From Benincasa hispida (taxonomy: Eukaryota > Streptophyta > Magnoliopsida > Cucurbitales > Cucurbitaceae): DNA of 64,000 nucleotides. The position numbers and the translations under genes were made by a program. The stretch spans positions 40,781,729-40,845,728 of the forward strand of contig NC_052353.1 of NCBI RefSeq assembly GCF_009727055.1, given 5' to 3'. A model generated the notes under the pieces. It saw only the letters and a program-made list of their open reading frames with translations. It searched no databases and was not told where the DNA came from. Positions 1 to 11,177 of the stretch are shown here, in pieces (the stretch's first letter is position 1; each line of letters begins with the position of its first letter).

Positions 1-74
1 CTCCCTCATTCCCTGCCTAATTGGGGAATCCCCGCTTCATTTGGGGCGGGATTCTGCGGGAAAATTGGACATCT
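1..74. repeat. GC-rich dispersed repeat fragment
   Basis: Short GC-rich stretch with runs such as GGGGAATCCCCG and TTTGGGGCGGG, ending in ATTGGACATCTCTA. A related sequence, with the same order of motifs (CCTAATCAGGGAATTC, then ATTGGGCATCTCTA), lies at about 20530-20690 on the same strand. It replaces the first ~410 bp of the Copia LTR that starts at 75, so it is either an insertion or a rearrangement junction. Family not identified. Confidence 0.55.
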
Positions 75-1500
75 CTAACCATAGGTAACATGACCTTAAT
101 CCTAAGTGAGTTGGGAACTCCTACCTATGAGGGCGGTCCTTTAATTTACATGGGTACGAGTAGCCAGATTGCCGACTTAATCCTACCACTTTGGGGATTC
201 GTCTGATTAAGGAACTGGAAACTCAGCTACACAAGATGGAATTCACTCATTCCTCGAAGTAGGGGTAAGTAGATAGATTGTTCCCTTAATGGCTGATTCC
301 GAGGCTTGAACGATGTGGTGCCACACACTTTCTCATGGGCCAAGAAGTGTTCACTCATAATAGAACTATGATGTATTATTCATTAGAGGAATCAATGACA
401 CTTAAGGAGTTAAATATAACTACAGGGGCAAAGCGGTAAATTGGCCCAGCTGTACTTATGAGCGATCTATGAAGGGTTATCATATTGTCGATTGGTTATA
501 TCCAATGGACACAGAAATATATCTATAGTGAAAGGAGTGCAACTGTCGGTCTTTAGTGAAGTGTCTGGCAGTTAACAAATGGTGGATATGGTGATTAAAG
601 AGTTTAGTCAGTTATTCACGTACCGTTGGAGCTTCAAGCTACAGGTCCATAAGGTCCCCTTGGTAGCTCAATGAATTCAAGTTGAGAATCAGTTTTTGGG
701 TTAGTTTGAAGTGTTTAAATTAACAAGAGAGAATTTGATTATATATAATATAATTAAATTGGTTCAATTATATGTGATATAATTGATTTGATGTATTAGA
801 TACATTCATTGGAGGAATTGATATAAATATGATTTAAATTAAATAAAAGAGAAAAGAACTATGGCTTAAATATTACATATGATGTGATATTAAAACTATA
901 AGTTATAAATATAATATGATAAGTTAGGTATTATATTTATTTATAATAAAAAAAATTATGAGATAATTGTGATTAGTTTCTCTTTTAACAGAGCATGAAG
1001 TGAGAGATTATTTTCAGTTTTTATAATTAAAGAATAAAAATGAAAAAGGTTTTCATTTTTTAGAGAATCCCTTCATTTTTTACTTTACTAATCGATCGCT
1101 CACGAGAGACTATATAATAGCCCTCACGAGAGACTAAACGATCGAGCGAGAGACTAAACAATTGGGCGAGAGATTGTTAGACGATTGAGTATCCACTGTC
1201 TATACGATAGACTAAACCTTTTTATTAGATGATTGAGTACCCACTGTCTATACGATAGATTAAACCTTTCTCCTACTTACTCAATCGTGTAGCTCGATCA
1301 TATACTTTCTCCTTCCCTCTACCAAATTCACACAGAGCCTACACTCATGGATTCTCACTTCGAGAATACCAAGGTTACCGAGTGGTAGTGTAAAGGGTTG
1401 CTGTTTAAGAATCAGACAGTTCGTGATTATCACAAGAGCGAGAGATTGCTGGACAAATACTCATGAGAACGAGAGATTTCTAGAAGAAGAATTATTTAAA
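75..1500 (+). mobile_element. Copia LTR, copy 1, 5'-truncated
   Basis: Aligns by eye over its whole length with the 5' LTR at 4361-6571. Shared landmarks are ACCATAGGT..ACATGACC, GGCCAGATTGCC, the TATTCACGTACCGTTGGAGCTTC block and the GAGAATACCAAGGTYACC block. The first ~410 bp of the family LTR are missing at the left edge. It includes a short version of the CGATCG-rich array (about 1083-1275). The right boundary, where minus-strand gypsy coding sequence takes over, is approximate. No target duplication was identified. Confidence 0.8.
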
Positions 1501-1502
1501 GG

Positions 1503-2278
1503 TATGTCTCTCAATTCTAAAATAGCTTTGTTTCTCAGAAAAGTTATAATAGCTTCTTTCTCATCAACTCTTAGCTTTGTCCCGATACTAACTCTTTGAG
1601 TGTCAGATAAAAACGGAATAGATTCTAATGACTCAGTTGGCTCACCACGGGGCCTAGGTTCAGTTGTCAGTTCAGGACCGATAACGCCATCCGCCTCTAC
1701 CTCACTAATGGAAGAGTCACTCACCATGGAGTTGAGGTTCGAGTTTTGACTTCATACTCTTCTATAGTGTGATGAACCTTCTCATTTCCTTTTCCGACAA
1801 CACTGCTAACGACGTCACTACTTCTACTTTGCCTTATGGATTTCTCATGGAAGTTCTGTAGCATACTCGCGACATCAATTGTTCCCTTCTCACAACTCTA
1901 ACTCCCCCCGGGGTTGGAAATTTCAATAACTAATGATAAGTGGATGGAACAACTTTCATTTGATGCAGGGACGATCTCCCTAAGATGACATTATAAATCG
2001 ACCTATCATCTACCACAAAAAATTCCACCATAACTGATACGCAGACCATGCCTCCGTTGAAGGTGATCGAAAGTTCTATACCGCCCTTAGGGTATACTGT
2101 CTGGCCACCAAACCCCAACAACAGGGTTGTGTTTCTTTTCAAGCGCTCTTGTCCCAGCCCATGGCATCGAGCGAACGGAGAGATAAGATGTCTGTCGAGT
2201 TACCTCTGTCCACTAAGATTTGATGTACCTTGACATTCGCTATGGTTAGCGATACTACTGGGGCGTCATTGTGAGGCT
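1503..2278 (-). pseudogene. Ty3/gypsy pol fragment (aspartic protease and downstream linker)
   Basis: Read on the minus strand from 2278, the sequence gives the beginning of a retroviral-type aspartic protease of gypsy elements. A VxLTIANVKVHQILVD segment leads to an active site decayed to DRGNS, where DGGSS-like is usual. After a one-base frame change near 2160 come the LLGFGGQTVYPKGG and VILGRSSLHQMK motifs (ORF 2142-1930), then a linker with IGTKLRVDEKEAIITFLR (ORF 1727-1461), which precedes RT in this group. RT itself is not in the window. Several stops and the frameshift mark it as dead. It is the continuation of the gag remnants at 3670-4360 and 13740-14151, split by Copia insertions. 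The motif style suggests the Tat lineage (inference). Confidence 0.8.
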
Positions 2279-3665
2279 TAATGGGATTGGTGTCCTAATT
2301 CTCCCGGAGTCATGTTGTTTGTAATTATACACATTATTTTATGAATAAAATAAATATTATTTCATTCTGGCTCGTATCTAATAAACAAAGCTCCATGGTT
2401 ATCTTATGTAAACTTAAGCATGTATATGTGATATATAAGTGGATCATGCCTTAAGTGATAACCTACATAGGTCTGTAGTATAAGGATTAAGGTGGAATAC
2501 CTGATCGTGGTGACACTTCGGATACGACCCACTTATTAGAGATTTGCAAATGTTGTAAACTACTACAGATAATAGATTCTAACCATTCATGTGGAGACAT
2601 GCGAGCGAGGGTGTCCTATACAAAGAGTTTGTATAAGACCGGACCACGAGATGACTACACTCTGTATATAATGTCATTGATACTAGAGACTTACATCTCA
2701 CCTAAACGACCATAGGTGACACGACCTCAATCCTGAGTATTTTGGGAACTCCTACCTTTGAAAGCGGTCTTTTGATTAGTATGGGTGAGAGTGGCCAGAT
2801 TGCCAACTCAACATGCCTACCTTTTTGGAGACTTGTCTGATTTGGGAACTGGGAACTCAATACACAAGATGGAATTCACTCCTTCCCCGAAGCAGGGGTA
2901 AGTAGATAGATTGCTCCCTTAAGAGCTGATTCTAGGGCTTGAACATAGTGGCCACAGCTTCTCTTTGGAAGAAGAAGTACTCAGTCATAGTAAGACTATG
3001 ATTTATGTTCATTAGAGGATTCAATAGTACTTAAGAAGTTAGATATAACTATAGGGGCATAAATGGTTATTGGCCCAACTGTACTTACGAGCGATCTGTA
3101 AAGGGTTGTCGCACTTGTTAATTGGTTAAGATGGACATATAATATATCTGTGGTAAGGAGAATTCAGTTGTCGGTCTTTAGTGGAGTACCTGACAGTTAA
3201 CAGATGGTGGATCCCGTGACTAAAGTGTTTAGTCAGTTATTCACGTACCGTTGGAGCTTCGAGCTACAAGTCCATAAGGTCCCCTTAGTAGCTCAATGAA
3301 TTCAAGTTGAGGATCAGTTCTTGGTGTTGATTTGGAATTTTTAAAATTGACAAGAGGTAGTTCGATTATATATGAATATGATCGATATGGTGTATGAGAT
3401 ACATCAAGTGGAGGATTAATGTAAATGAGATTTACATTAAGTACCATGAAATAAAAAAGAGCTATGGTTTATATGTTTCATAAGTATGGAAATATTAAAA
3501 CTATAGGTTATAAATATATTATGGTAAGTTAGTTATCATTTATATTTATAATAATATTAATTATTGGATAATTATCTTCTTTTTTTTTAATAACCAATTG
3601 AGTGGGAAGTTATTGATGGTTTCATGGTAACCATGAGATAAAAGGAAAAATATTTGCCTAAAGAC
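2279..3665 (+). mobile_element. Copia LTR, copy 2 (solo, 3'-truncated)
   Basis: Begins TAATGGGATTGGTGTCC, matching the TGTTGGGATTGGTGTCC start of the family LTR, and stays collinear with 4361-5720 through the ACGACC..CACTT, GGCCAGATTGCC and CACGTACCGTTGGAGC blocks. It stops near 3665, about 800 bp short of a full LTR. Gypsy coding sequence flanks it on both sides (protease to the left, gag to the right), so it landed inside the gypsy element. The preceding five bases (AGGCT) have no obvious partner at the right edge, so the right part was probably deleted. Confidence 0.8.
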
Positions 3666-3669
3666 CAAA

Positions 3670-4360
3670 GAAACCTCTCATCTCTGATCTCGACCTCTTA
3701 AGAACTAAGTAATGAATGCTCTAGCTAACTCTCGGAATGAAGCTATCGATTACCTTTTTAGCTTTCTAAACCATTTTTGGGCGAGTCCTGCCAAAGTGAA
3801 CGAGAATGCCCTACACTTGATAGTGTCTCGGACTCCATGGAGTTCCATCCATGACTGAAACATATCTAGGTGATCTACTGGATCTTTCGATCCATCATAG
3901 GGTTTTATGGTTGGCAACTTGAATTTGGGGGGTGTCGGCTTCTACATGATTTCATCTATGAAGGGTAGCTCTACCTGATCCAACAAATTATCTAGGTCCA
4001 ACCCCTCATGATCCTGAGCCTTCTTGATATCTCCTAGTTGGTTTTCAATGCGTTGTAACTCGACTGCCCATGGTCGACTATCCATTTTTTTGTCATCCTC
4101 GGCCTGTCTTCTATACCATTGATTGATAAGATCCCATAAATTTGTACCTAGGTCAGATTTGTCAGCCTACTTCATCTTCTGAGCTTCCACTTGGTCACCT
4201 TTTCGGGCCATTGATCGCCTTTGATATGTGTGAGACCTTCTAGGTTGGCTCCTACCGGAGCATGGTTTCGAACAGTAGGGGTCGAAAGTGGTGATTAGCG
4301 AGTGTATGCTTCTTCGGACCCAGATCGTCTGTATGCCGATCATTTCTTCCTAGTACCAAC
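3670..4360 (-). pseudogene. Ty3/gypsy gag, C-terminal part (PF03732-type)
   Basis: Minus-strand reading from 4360 gives a gypsy Gag. The characteristic Retrotrans_gag region includes FKLPTIKPYDGSKDP, DHLDMFQSWMELHGV, TLAGLAQKWFRKL and SIASFRELARAFIT. In-frame stops occur in several places, some as TAG in place of CAG or tryptophan codons. The 5' half of the same gag lies at 14151-13740, on the other side of the Copia element. Removing that element and one CCAAC copy leaves the reading open across the join. Truncated at about 3670 by Copia LTR copy 2. Confidence 0.85.
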
Positions 4361-6571
4361 TGTTGGGATTGGTGTCCTAATTCTCTCGGAGTCTCGTTGT
4401 TTTGTAAAGATACACATTGTTCAATGAATAAAATAAATGTTATTTAATTCTGGCATTTACTCATATCCAATAAACAAAGTTCTTTGGTTATCTTATGTGA
4501 ACTTAAGTATGTATATGTGATATACAAGTGGATCATGCCTTAAGTGATAACCTAAATAGGTCTGTAGTATAGGGATTAAGGTGGGATACCTGATCTTTGT
4601 ACGACCCGCTTTGTAGAGGTTTGCAAGTGTTGTAAACTACTACAGATGGTAGATCCTAACCATTTATGTGGAGATGTGAAGCGGGGGTGTCCTATACAAA
4701 GAGTTTTTATAAGACTTGGACCATGAGATGACTAGACTCTGTATATAACGCCGTTGATACTAGAGACTTGCATCTCACCTAAACAACCATAGGTGACACG
4801 ATCTCAATCCTGAGTGTTTTGGGAACTTCTGCTTTTAAGGGCGGTTCTTTGATTAGTATGGGTGAGAATGGCCAGATTGCCAATTCAACACGCCTACCTT
4901 TTTGGGGACTTGTCTGATCTGGGAGCTGGGAACTCAATCCACAAGATTGAATTCACTCTTTTCCCAAAGTAGGGATAAGTAGAGAGATTGCTCCCTTAAG
5001 GGCTGATTCCGGGACTTGAACATAGTGGCCACAACTTCTCTTTGGAAGAGAAGACTCAGTCATAGTAGGACTCTGATTTATGTTCATTAGAGGGATCAGT
5101 GGTACTTAATGAGACAAATGTAACTACAGGGGCATAACGGTTATTGGCCCAGCTGTACTTACGAGCGATTTGTGAAGGGTTGTCGCACTGCTGATTGGTT
5201 AAGATAGACACATAATTTATCTGTAGTAAAGAGAGTTCAACTATCGGTCTTTAGTGGAGTGCCTGGCAGTTACCGGATGGTGGATCCCGTGACTAAAGAT
5301 TTTAGTTAGTTATTCACGTATCGTTGGAGCTCCGAAGCTACAGGTCCATGAGGTCCCCTTAGTAGCTTAGATTCTGTTGAGGATCAGTTCTTGGTGTTGA
5401 TTTGAAATGTTCAAATTGATAAGAGGTATTTTGATTATATATAATATTATCGGTATGATGTATAAGATACATCTAGTGAAGGATTGATGTAAATGAGATT
5501 TACATTAAGTACCATGGAATAGAAAAAGAACTATGGTTTATATGTTTCATGAGATGAAATATTAATTCTTTTTCTTTTAAATATAGTATGATAAGTTGGT
5601 TATCATTTATCTTTATAATAATATTAATCATTAGATAATTAATTCTTTTTCTTTTAAATAACCAAAGTAGTGGGTGGTTATTGGATCATGGTAACCGTGC
5701 GTTTAAAAGGAAAGTGGTTTCCTATTTTGAAAAAAAAAAGTTTTTTCAAAAGTTTGAAAAGGATTTTGAGTTTTCTCTTGCGAAAAAGAAACTCACGGTG
5801 GTCGTCAAGTAAATACAAATTTACTAAACCATGGTTGGGCGAGCCAAACAATCGTACATGTACGAGCTAAATTATCGTGCAGTGTTTACTAAACAATCGC
5901 ATAGCTTTGCTAAACGATCGCTGGCCCAAAGTAAACGATCATGTAGTGTCTGTAGGCGACAAACCGAGCTAAACGATAAAGCTAAATGATCACATAGCTT
6001 TTGCTAGACGATCGCACAACTTTATCTAAACGATTGGGCATCAACCTATATGATAGGTCTTCATCTTCTCCCACTTGCCCAGTCGTGTACGCAATCGTTG
6101 TTTTCTCCTTCGTCTGCCTCATATCAAGTCTGAACAAATCCCACCCTCTGGATTCTCACATCGAGAATACCAAGGTCACCTTGTTGGTGGTGTCAGACTC
6201 AACTCGACACCATCGAGGTATTCTAGAGGCCATTCGTGGTGCTGTGGAGGTCGTTCGTGTTGCGGAGTTATTCATGACCGAGGAGATCGTTGAGGACGAG
6301 CATGAAGTGTTTGTGTTGTGTTGTTGCGGTGTTGCGATCGTGTAGATCGGGCGTTCAAGTCTACAATTGTTCCAGTGTTCGTGCGTGGAGACGTTTCTGC
6401 CGATATGCATAGAGTTTGTCTCGCATTTGTATAATTCATGTTGCAATTTCTTTGTATATTTGCATAACCGTTTTTTTTTGAAGTCGACTGTAAATATATG
6501 TTCATTCATGATTCTAATTTGGAATAGTCTTGTTTCGTTGCTCATGGAAATCTCACTTCCGATTTCCTTCA
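4361..6571 (+). repeat. 5' LTR of the Copia element (2211 bp)
   Basis: Starts TGTTGGGATTGGTGTCC and ends TTTCCTTCA, directly before ATTGTTATCAGAGCC, the usual LTR/primer-binding junction of plant Copia elements. It is the longest LTR of this family here and the reference for copies at 75, 2279, 13198 and 25316. Positions 5820-6060 hold repeated variants of TAAACGATCG. Short ORFs inside it, such as 6001-6345, have no recognisable product. Confidence 0.88.
5820..6060. repeat. Degenerate CGATCG motif cluster in the LTR
   Basis: Within about 240 bp the LTR repeats variants of the palindrome-containing motif TAAACGATCG: AAACAATCG, TAAACGATCGC, TAAACGATCATG, TAGACGATCGC and AAACGATTGGG. Many variants differ by one C-to-T or G-to-A change at a CpG, as expected from methylcytosine decay. 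Equivalent clusters occur in the other LTR copies that reach this region (1083-1275 and 8960-9190). Confidence 0.7.
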
Positions 6572-6573
6572 AT

Positions 6574-6585
6574 TGTTATCAGAGC
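6574..6585 (+). other. Primer-binding site of the Copia element
   Basis: TGTTATCAGAGC differs by one base from TGGTATCAGAGC, the complement of the plant initiator tRNA-Met 3' end. It sits two bases after the LTR terminal CA, and it fixes the LTR end and element strand. Confidence 0.88.
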
Positions 6586-8544
6586 CAGGTTCTCTGATAT
6601 TCCAAATTATAGATCTGAATTGAACGCTTTTTATAGTCGCGATGGGTTTCTGCATTTGTGGTTAACCATTTTCTGCATTTGTGGATGAATTTGATGAATG
6701 TTTCGGGTTTAAAGTGCCTTTTGTTAAAGCTTTCAATATTACAAAGTGTTAATTGTAAGGGCCCTTGTTTTTTTGGGCGAAATTAACTTTGGAATCGAGT
6801 CTGTAATTCGAAAAAGTTCGAGTTTGTCGAGTCGTTCGTGATGAAGATTCGAGTGCATGGCGATGCAGTTCTCAACGAAGAAGAAGACCAAGCGTTGGGA
6901 ATCATGTAGCCTCGGGTAAACGATCGTTGGGATTTACTAAGCGATCGTTTAGATGTTTTTTCTATACGATTGTATAGTATCTTCTAAATGATCTTTAGCT
7001 AATGCTAAGCAATGGAGTAAATCGTTTACCATACGCGTGGCGTTGGTTGCGCGATCGCGTAGATGCTGAAGATAGACGATCGTAGTGGGAGCATGCGATG
7101 CTCGTCGTTTAGTGGAAGGCGCGCTAGACGATCGGTAGTTAGCAAGCTTCATCACTTAGTTACTACCTATGCAATCACGCGTATGCAATAAGAAGATGCT
7201 AACTAAGCAATCGCTTAGGCGATGGTGCTTCAAGGCATCATAGTCGCTTAGACGATCGCGAAAGGTGGGCGCTATGTGAAGCGCGCTAAGCGATCGTGTA
7301 CTTCAGGCTTCATCGCTTAGTAAAGGTACACGATCGTATAGTAATAACTAAATGATCGTTTGGATTTTTCTAGACAATCGTATAGTAAAAGCTAAACGAT
7401 CGTTTAACTCTGGGAGCGATGGTAAGTAATAGAACGAAGGGTTTGTTTTATCGTGTAGATGATCGCAGGGTGCTTAGTACATGATGGAATGGTTGGAGAA
7501 GTGATGCTTTGTCGAGCGGTTCAAAACCCGGTTCGCCTATTTGAACCGGAGACTCCTTGTCTTTGTAATAGTTGGCTTTCTTTTTTGTGTTTTAAGGCAA
7601 TTTTACTCGGTTCATCAACTTTGATTACTTATACATGTGATGTATGGTACTTATATGCCAAAGTGTTTAATATATTTAAAACCCACCTTAGGTTGTGCAA
7701 TTATTCATGCATCATGTTTATAAATGTTATAATCTTGCATGAAAAAATTACTTGAAAACATGCGCATGCATCATGAAATATAAGAGTTATATTTTGCATG
7801 CATTAAGAATTATCATGCATCATCCTTTTATTATAATTGTTATAGTCTAAGGGTGAATGGAAAGCATATTTTGCTTGTTTCATTGTTGTTTTGTATAAGT
7901 GTTATATAAAAGAGATAGCAATGAATGGCAATGCATTGAGCATGACACTTAGGCTGTTTATAATAGTTATGAATGTCTTGCATGTGTTAGCTTAGGATTG
8001 TGGTTGTTTTCGTTTATATGTGTTATAAAGGGAATTAGACCTAAAATCAAATTCAGAGTTGCATGCGGACTTAGGGTGAACTCAAATTTTTTTAAAAGGG
8101 TTTTAAAAATTGGATTGAGATAAACCTAAGTTCAAGTGGTTCTAAAGAGTTTAGTAACCTAGATTAATCTTTTAAATCGGTTTAATGGAATAAATTGGTT
8201 GAAAAAAGATTAAATTTGTTATAAACCTATCTATAAGGGACCTTTTGTCTAAGGTGGGTTTTAGCTAGGCTGGGGTTCTTAAGTTGACAGAAACGTAACA
8301 CCCCTACTTGGGAACCTACCTGGAAAGGTGAATTATATAGATTTTCAACAAGCATGCAACGATTTGGTCAAAGATTCTGTTAAAGAGTTTAATGGATGAT
8401 GATCAAAAGTTGTTCAACTATCCAAGGTAAATGTTATTCTTGGGAAAACCTAAAAGACACTTAGTTAAAATCCTTAGCCGTGTTTTTCTAAGTAAGCTAA
8501 ACCCTAGGTTATAAAATAATCAGTGGGAGGAAGAGGCGTATCAG
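6586..8544 (+). other. Copia leader region, noncoding
   Basis: Long untranslated leader between primer-binding site and polyprotein. No convincing coding sequence is visible; the short ORFs at 6949-7155 and 7459-7755 match nothing I know. It contains the large CGATCG array (6915-7460) followed by AT-rich sequence. The leader resumes at about 10645 after the inverted LTR insertion. Confidence 0.6.
6915..7460. repeat. Extended ACGATCGT array in the Copia leader
   Basis: About 540 bp in which TAAACGATCGT, GCGATCGTTTAG, GACGATCG and one-base variants recur every 20-40 bp in both palindromic orientations, interspersed with TATAGT and TTAGC linkers. Strictly periodic tandem copies are not present; the motif core and its spacing are what repeat. 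It resembles the clusters in the LTRs but is longer, and no coding or RNA-gene explanation fits. Confidence 0.7.
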
Positions 8545-8549
8545 ATATG

Positions 8550-10644
8550 TCTATGATTCCACTCTACGTTTCTCCCTATATGTGAAGGATCTCATACCAA
8601 GAGTTCCATGAGCGGGTTTAGATCGCTCCGATTTCACAGTGATCAAAACATAAACGACATACATTCAACACATAAAATCATGCATATTAAATTCATTATC
8701 GGCATGCTCAGAATACAATAATTAACAAGGAAAAAGGTTCATACAAAATGAAGACTATCTTCATATGTTTGAACCCTCAGCAGCGGAAACCTCCCACCGA
8801 TCTACCGGCACTCGGTGAGTATGTCGACTGTAACAGCACGATCCAAACATACACGAACAATGCAGTAGGGACGACACCACCACAAGAGAAACTCGGGTAT
8901 CCTCAGTTTCAAAACCCAAAAGTGGGCTCAGGTGAGTTTGTAGAGGATGAGAGAGAAGGCGTTGTGTAGACGATAAGCAAGTGGAGATGGTGTAGACGAT
9001 AAGCAAGTGGGAGATGAACTCTACTATCGTATAGCGGAAATGCTTATCGTATAGTAGAGCTACACAATCGTTTAGGAAAAAATGAACAATTGTTTAGGAA
9101 AGATGTATACGATCGTTTAGAGAACGCATGAAGTAGACGATCTTTAGACGAACGAGCTTCTATCGTATAGGCTCTCACGATCGTTTTCACGGATTCTTTT
9201 TGGGCGCGGGCGAATACGAATGCACCATTGAATAAAATGAAAATGATTTTCATTGTTTTAATCCGCCGGTTACCATAACCTTCGCAGCCCCACTTCCCAC
9301 GTCCAAACGTGGATAAATTGGTTAATTATCAAATAATTAATCAATTAATTTAATTAATAAATATAATCATATTATTTATATCCTATAGTTTGATATCATA
9401 AATCTACTATAGTATTTTCTCCTCTACTTGATATAAATCATATTTATATCTAATTTCCTCCAAAATAATGTATCTCATATTATTAGCCAATTATATCATA
9501 ATAATTAACCAGTCCAATTATATCATATATAATTGAACTTCCTCTTGTCAATTAACATTTCAAATTAACCCAAACACTAGTTCTCGACTTTATGCAAGCT
9601 ATCCAGTTGACCTAATGGACCTGTGGCTCGAAGCTCTAACAGTACGTGAATAGCTAACTAAACTCTTTAGCCACGAGATCCACCATCCGTAATTGTCAGT
9701 GATTTCACTAAAGACCAACAGCTGAACTCTACAGATATATTTCTGTGTCCATCAGATATAATCAATCATGAGTACGATTACCCTTCGCAGATGCTCGTAA
9801 GTACAGTTGGGCCAATTTATCGTTTTGCCCATGTAGTTACATCTCACTCCTTAAGTACCACTATGATCTCTAATGAAAAATACAATATAGTCCAACTATG
9901 TGTGAACACCTCTCGGGCCAAGAGAAGGTGTTGTGCGCCACATCGTTCAAGCCCCGGAGTCAGCCTTTAAGAGAGTCATCTATCTACTTACCTCTGCCTT
10001 GGGGAAGGAGTGAATTCCATCTTGTGTAGCTGAGTTCCCAACTCCCAAATCAGACAAATCCCCAAAATTGTAGGTTTGAATCGGCACCTGGCCACTCGCA
10101 CCCATACAAATCAAAGAACCACCCTCAATGGCAGGAGTTCCCAACTCACTTAGGATTGAGGTCATGTTACCTATGGTCATCCTAGTGAAGTGAAGTCTCT
10201 GTCATGAATGGTGTTATATAATAAGATATTAACACTTCATTGTTAGGTATTATACAAACTTTTTGTATAGGACGCCCCCGCTCGCATATCCCCAACACGA
10301 ATGAACAGGATAAAACCATCTGTGACAAGTCACTTGTGACCATTCCACAAAGCAGGTCGCGTCCGTAACGTTATCAGGATAAGGTTTCCCTCCTATATCC
10401 ATATACTACATACCATTTTGGTTATCACTCAAGACATTCCACTTGTATGTCACCACATACATGCTTGAGTCACATACAGATAACCAGAGATTTTATGTTT
10501 ATTGGTTTGTGGTAAAGCAAATAAAACAAAGAACCGAGCAAAATAACAAGATGTGAAGTAAATATCATATATTAACAATCATAGGTGTTTGTATATACTG
10601 TTTACAAACTACAAGACACGAGACTTTAGGGCATCAACCCAACA
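8550..10644 (-). mobile_element. Opposite-strand Copia LTR with short leader
   Basis: Read on the minus strand, this starts TGTTGGGTTGATGCCC at 10644 and follows the family LTR order (CACGTACTGTTAGAGC, GGTCTTTAGTG, CACAATCG-type cluster at 9190-8960). It ends near 8723, just before a decayed primer-binding site (8706-8717, TGTATTCTGAGC). About 160 bp of leader continue to near 8550. ATATG occurs at 8545-8549 and 10645-10649, a candidate target duplication, but the left end lacks a canonical terminus. The LTR is more diverged from the main LTR than copies 1 and 2, so it is a related subfamily. Confidence 0.72.
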
Positions 10645-11177
10645 ATATGTTCACACGGTGAGATTCATGCTTGGCCTCGAGATGCCCAGGATGCATCCCC
10701 TTCGGATGGGTTTTGTGCAGTTGGACAATATCAAGGTGAACTCCAGAAATGGATAGGGTCGCTTTAGGTTTTGCCCCAATCGGAATTTTTCCCTTCAAAT
10801 TAGCCTTTTGAGACGGACCACTAGGGCTTAAAATGGCGGGTCACACTTATGGGAGATTGTTAAGTAAGTTAATGATCTCTTGGCCAAATCAATGATGGCT
10901 TGTCGTTATAGGAACAAGAGTTGTTCTGGTATTAATGACTGGTTGAGAACTTCTCAATTCAGAGGAGGGATAACTGACCTCCCTTCGGTGACTTTTGTCC
11001 TAAACCTTTGAAGCATCATTGCGAAACTAGATGTCACACGGGGTTCATGTTAGTTTTGCTAAAACCTTATTGAATGTTATTTTATTTTACAATGGGTATT
11101 TGCTTAAAACCTAACATAGGTCAATGTATTTTTCTTTTCAGTAATTCGTTAGTATTTCTGTTTAAAGCTTTTAAAAA
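10645..11177 (+). other. Copia leader, distal part
   Basis: Noncoding sequence between the inverted LTR and the first Met of the polyprotein frame. It includes GTGAGATTCATGCTTGG and a GATGGGTTTTGTGCAGTTGG stretch that resembles other plant Copia leaders (recall). No ORF of note. Confidence 0.5.

Noticed and set aside
6001..6597. Overlapping ORFs of 70-138 aa on both strands in the Copia LTR
   Set aside because: They lie inside an LTR, overlap in several frames, and resemble no known protein; they reflect GC-richer LTR sequence.
6915..7460. CRISPR-like array
   Set aside because: The repeats are short, degenerate and palindromic without constant repeats or uniform spacers, and this is a plant retrotransposon leader.
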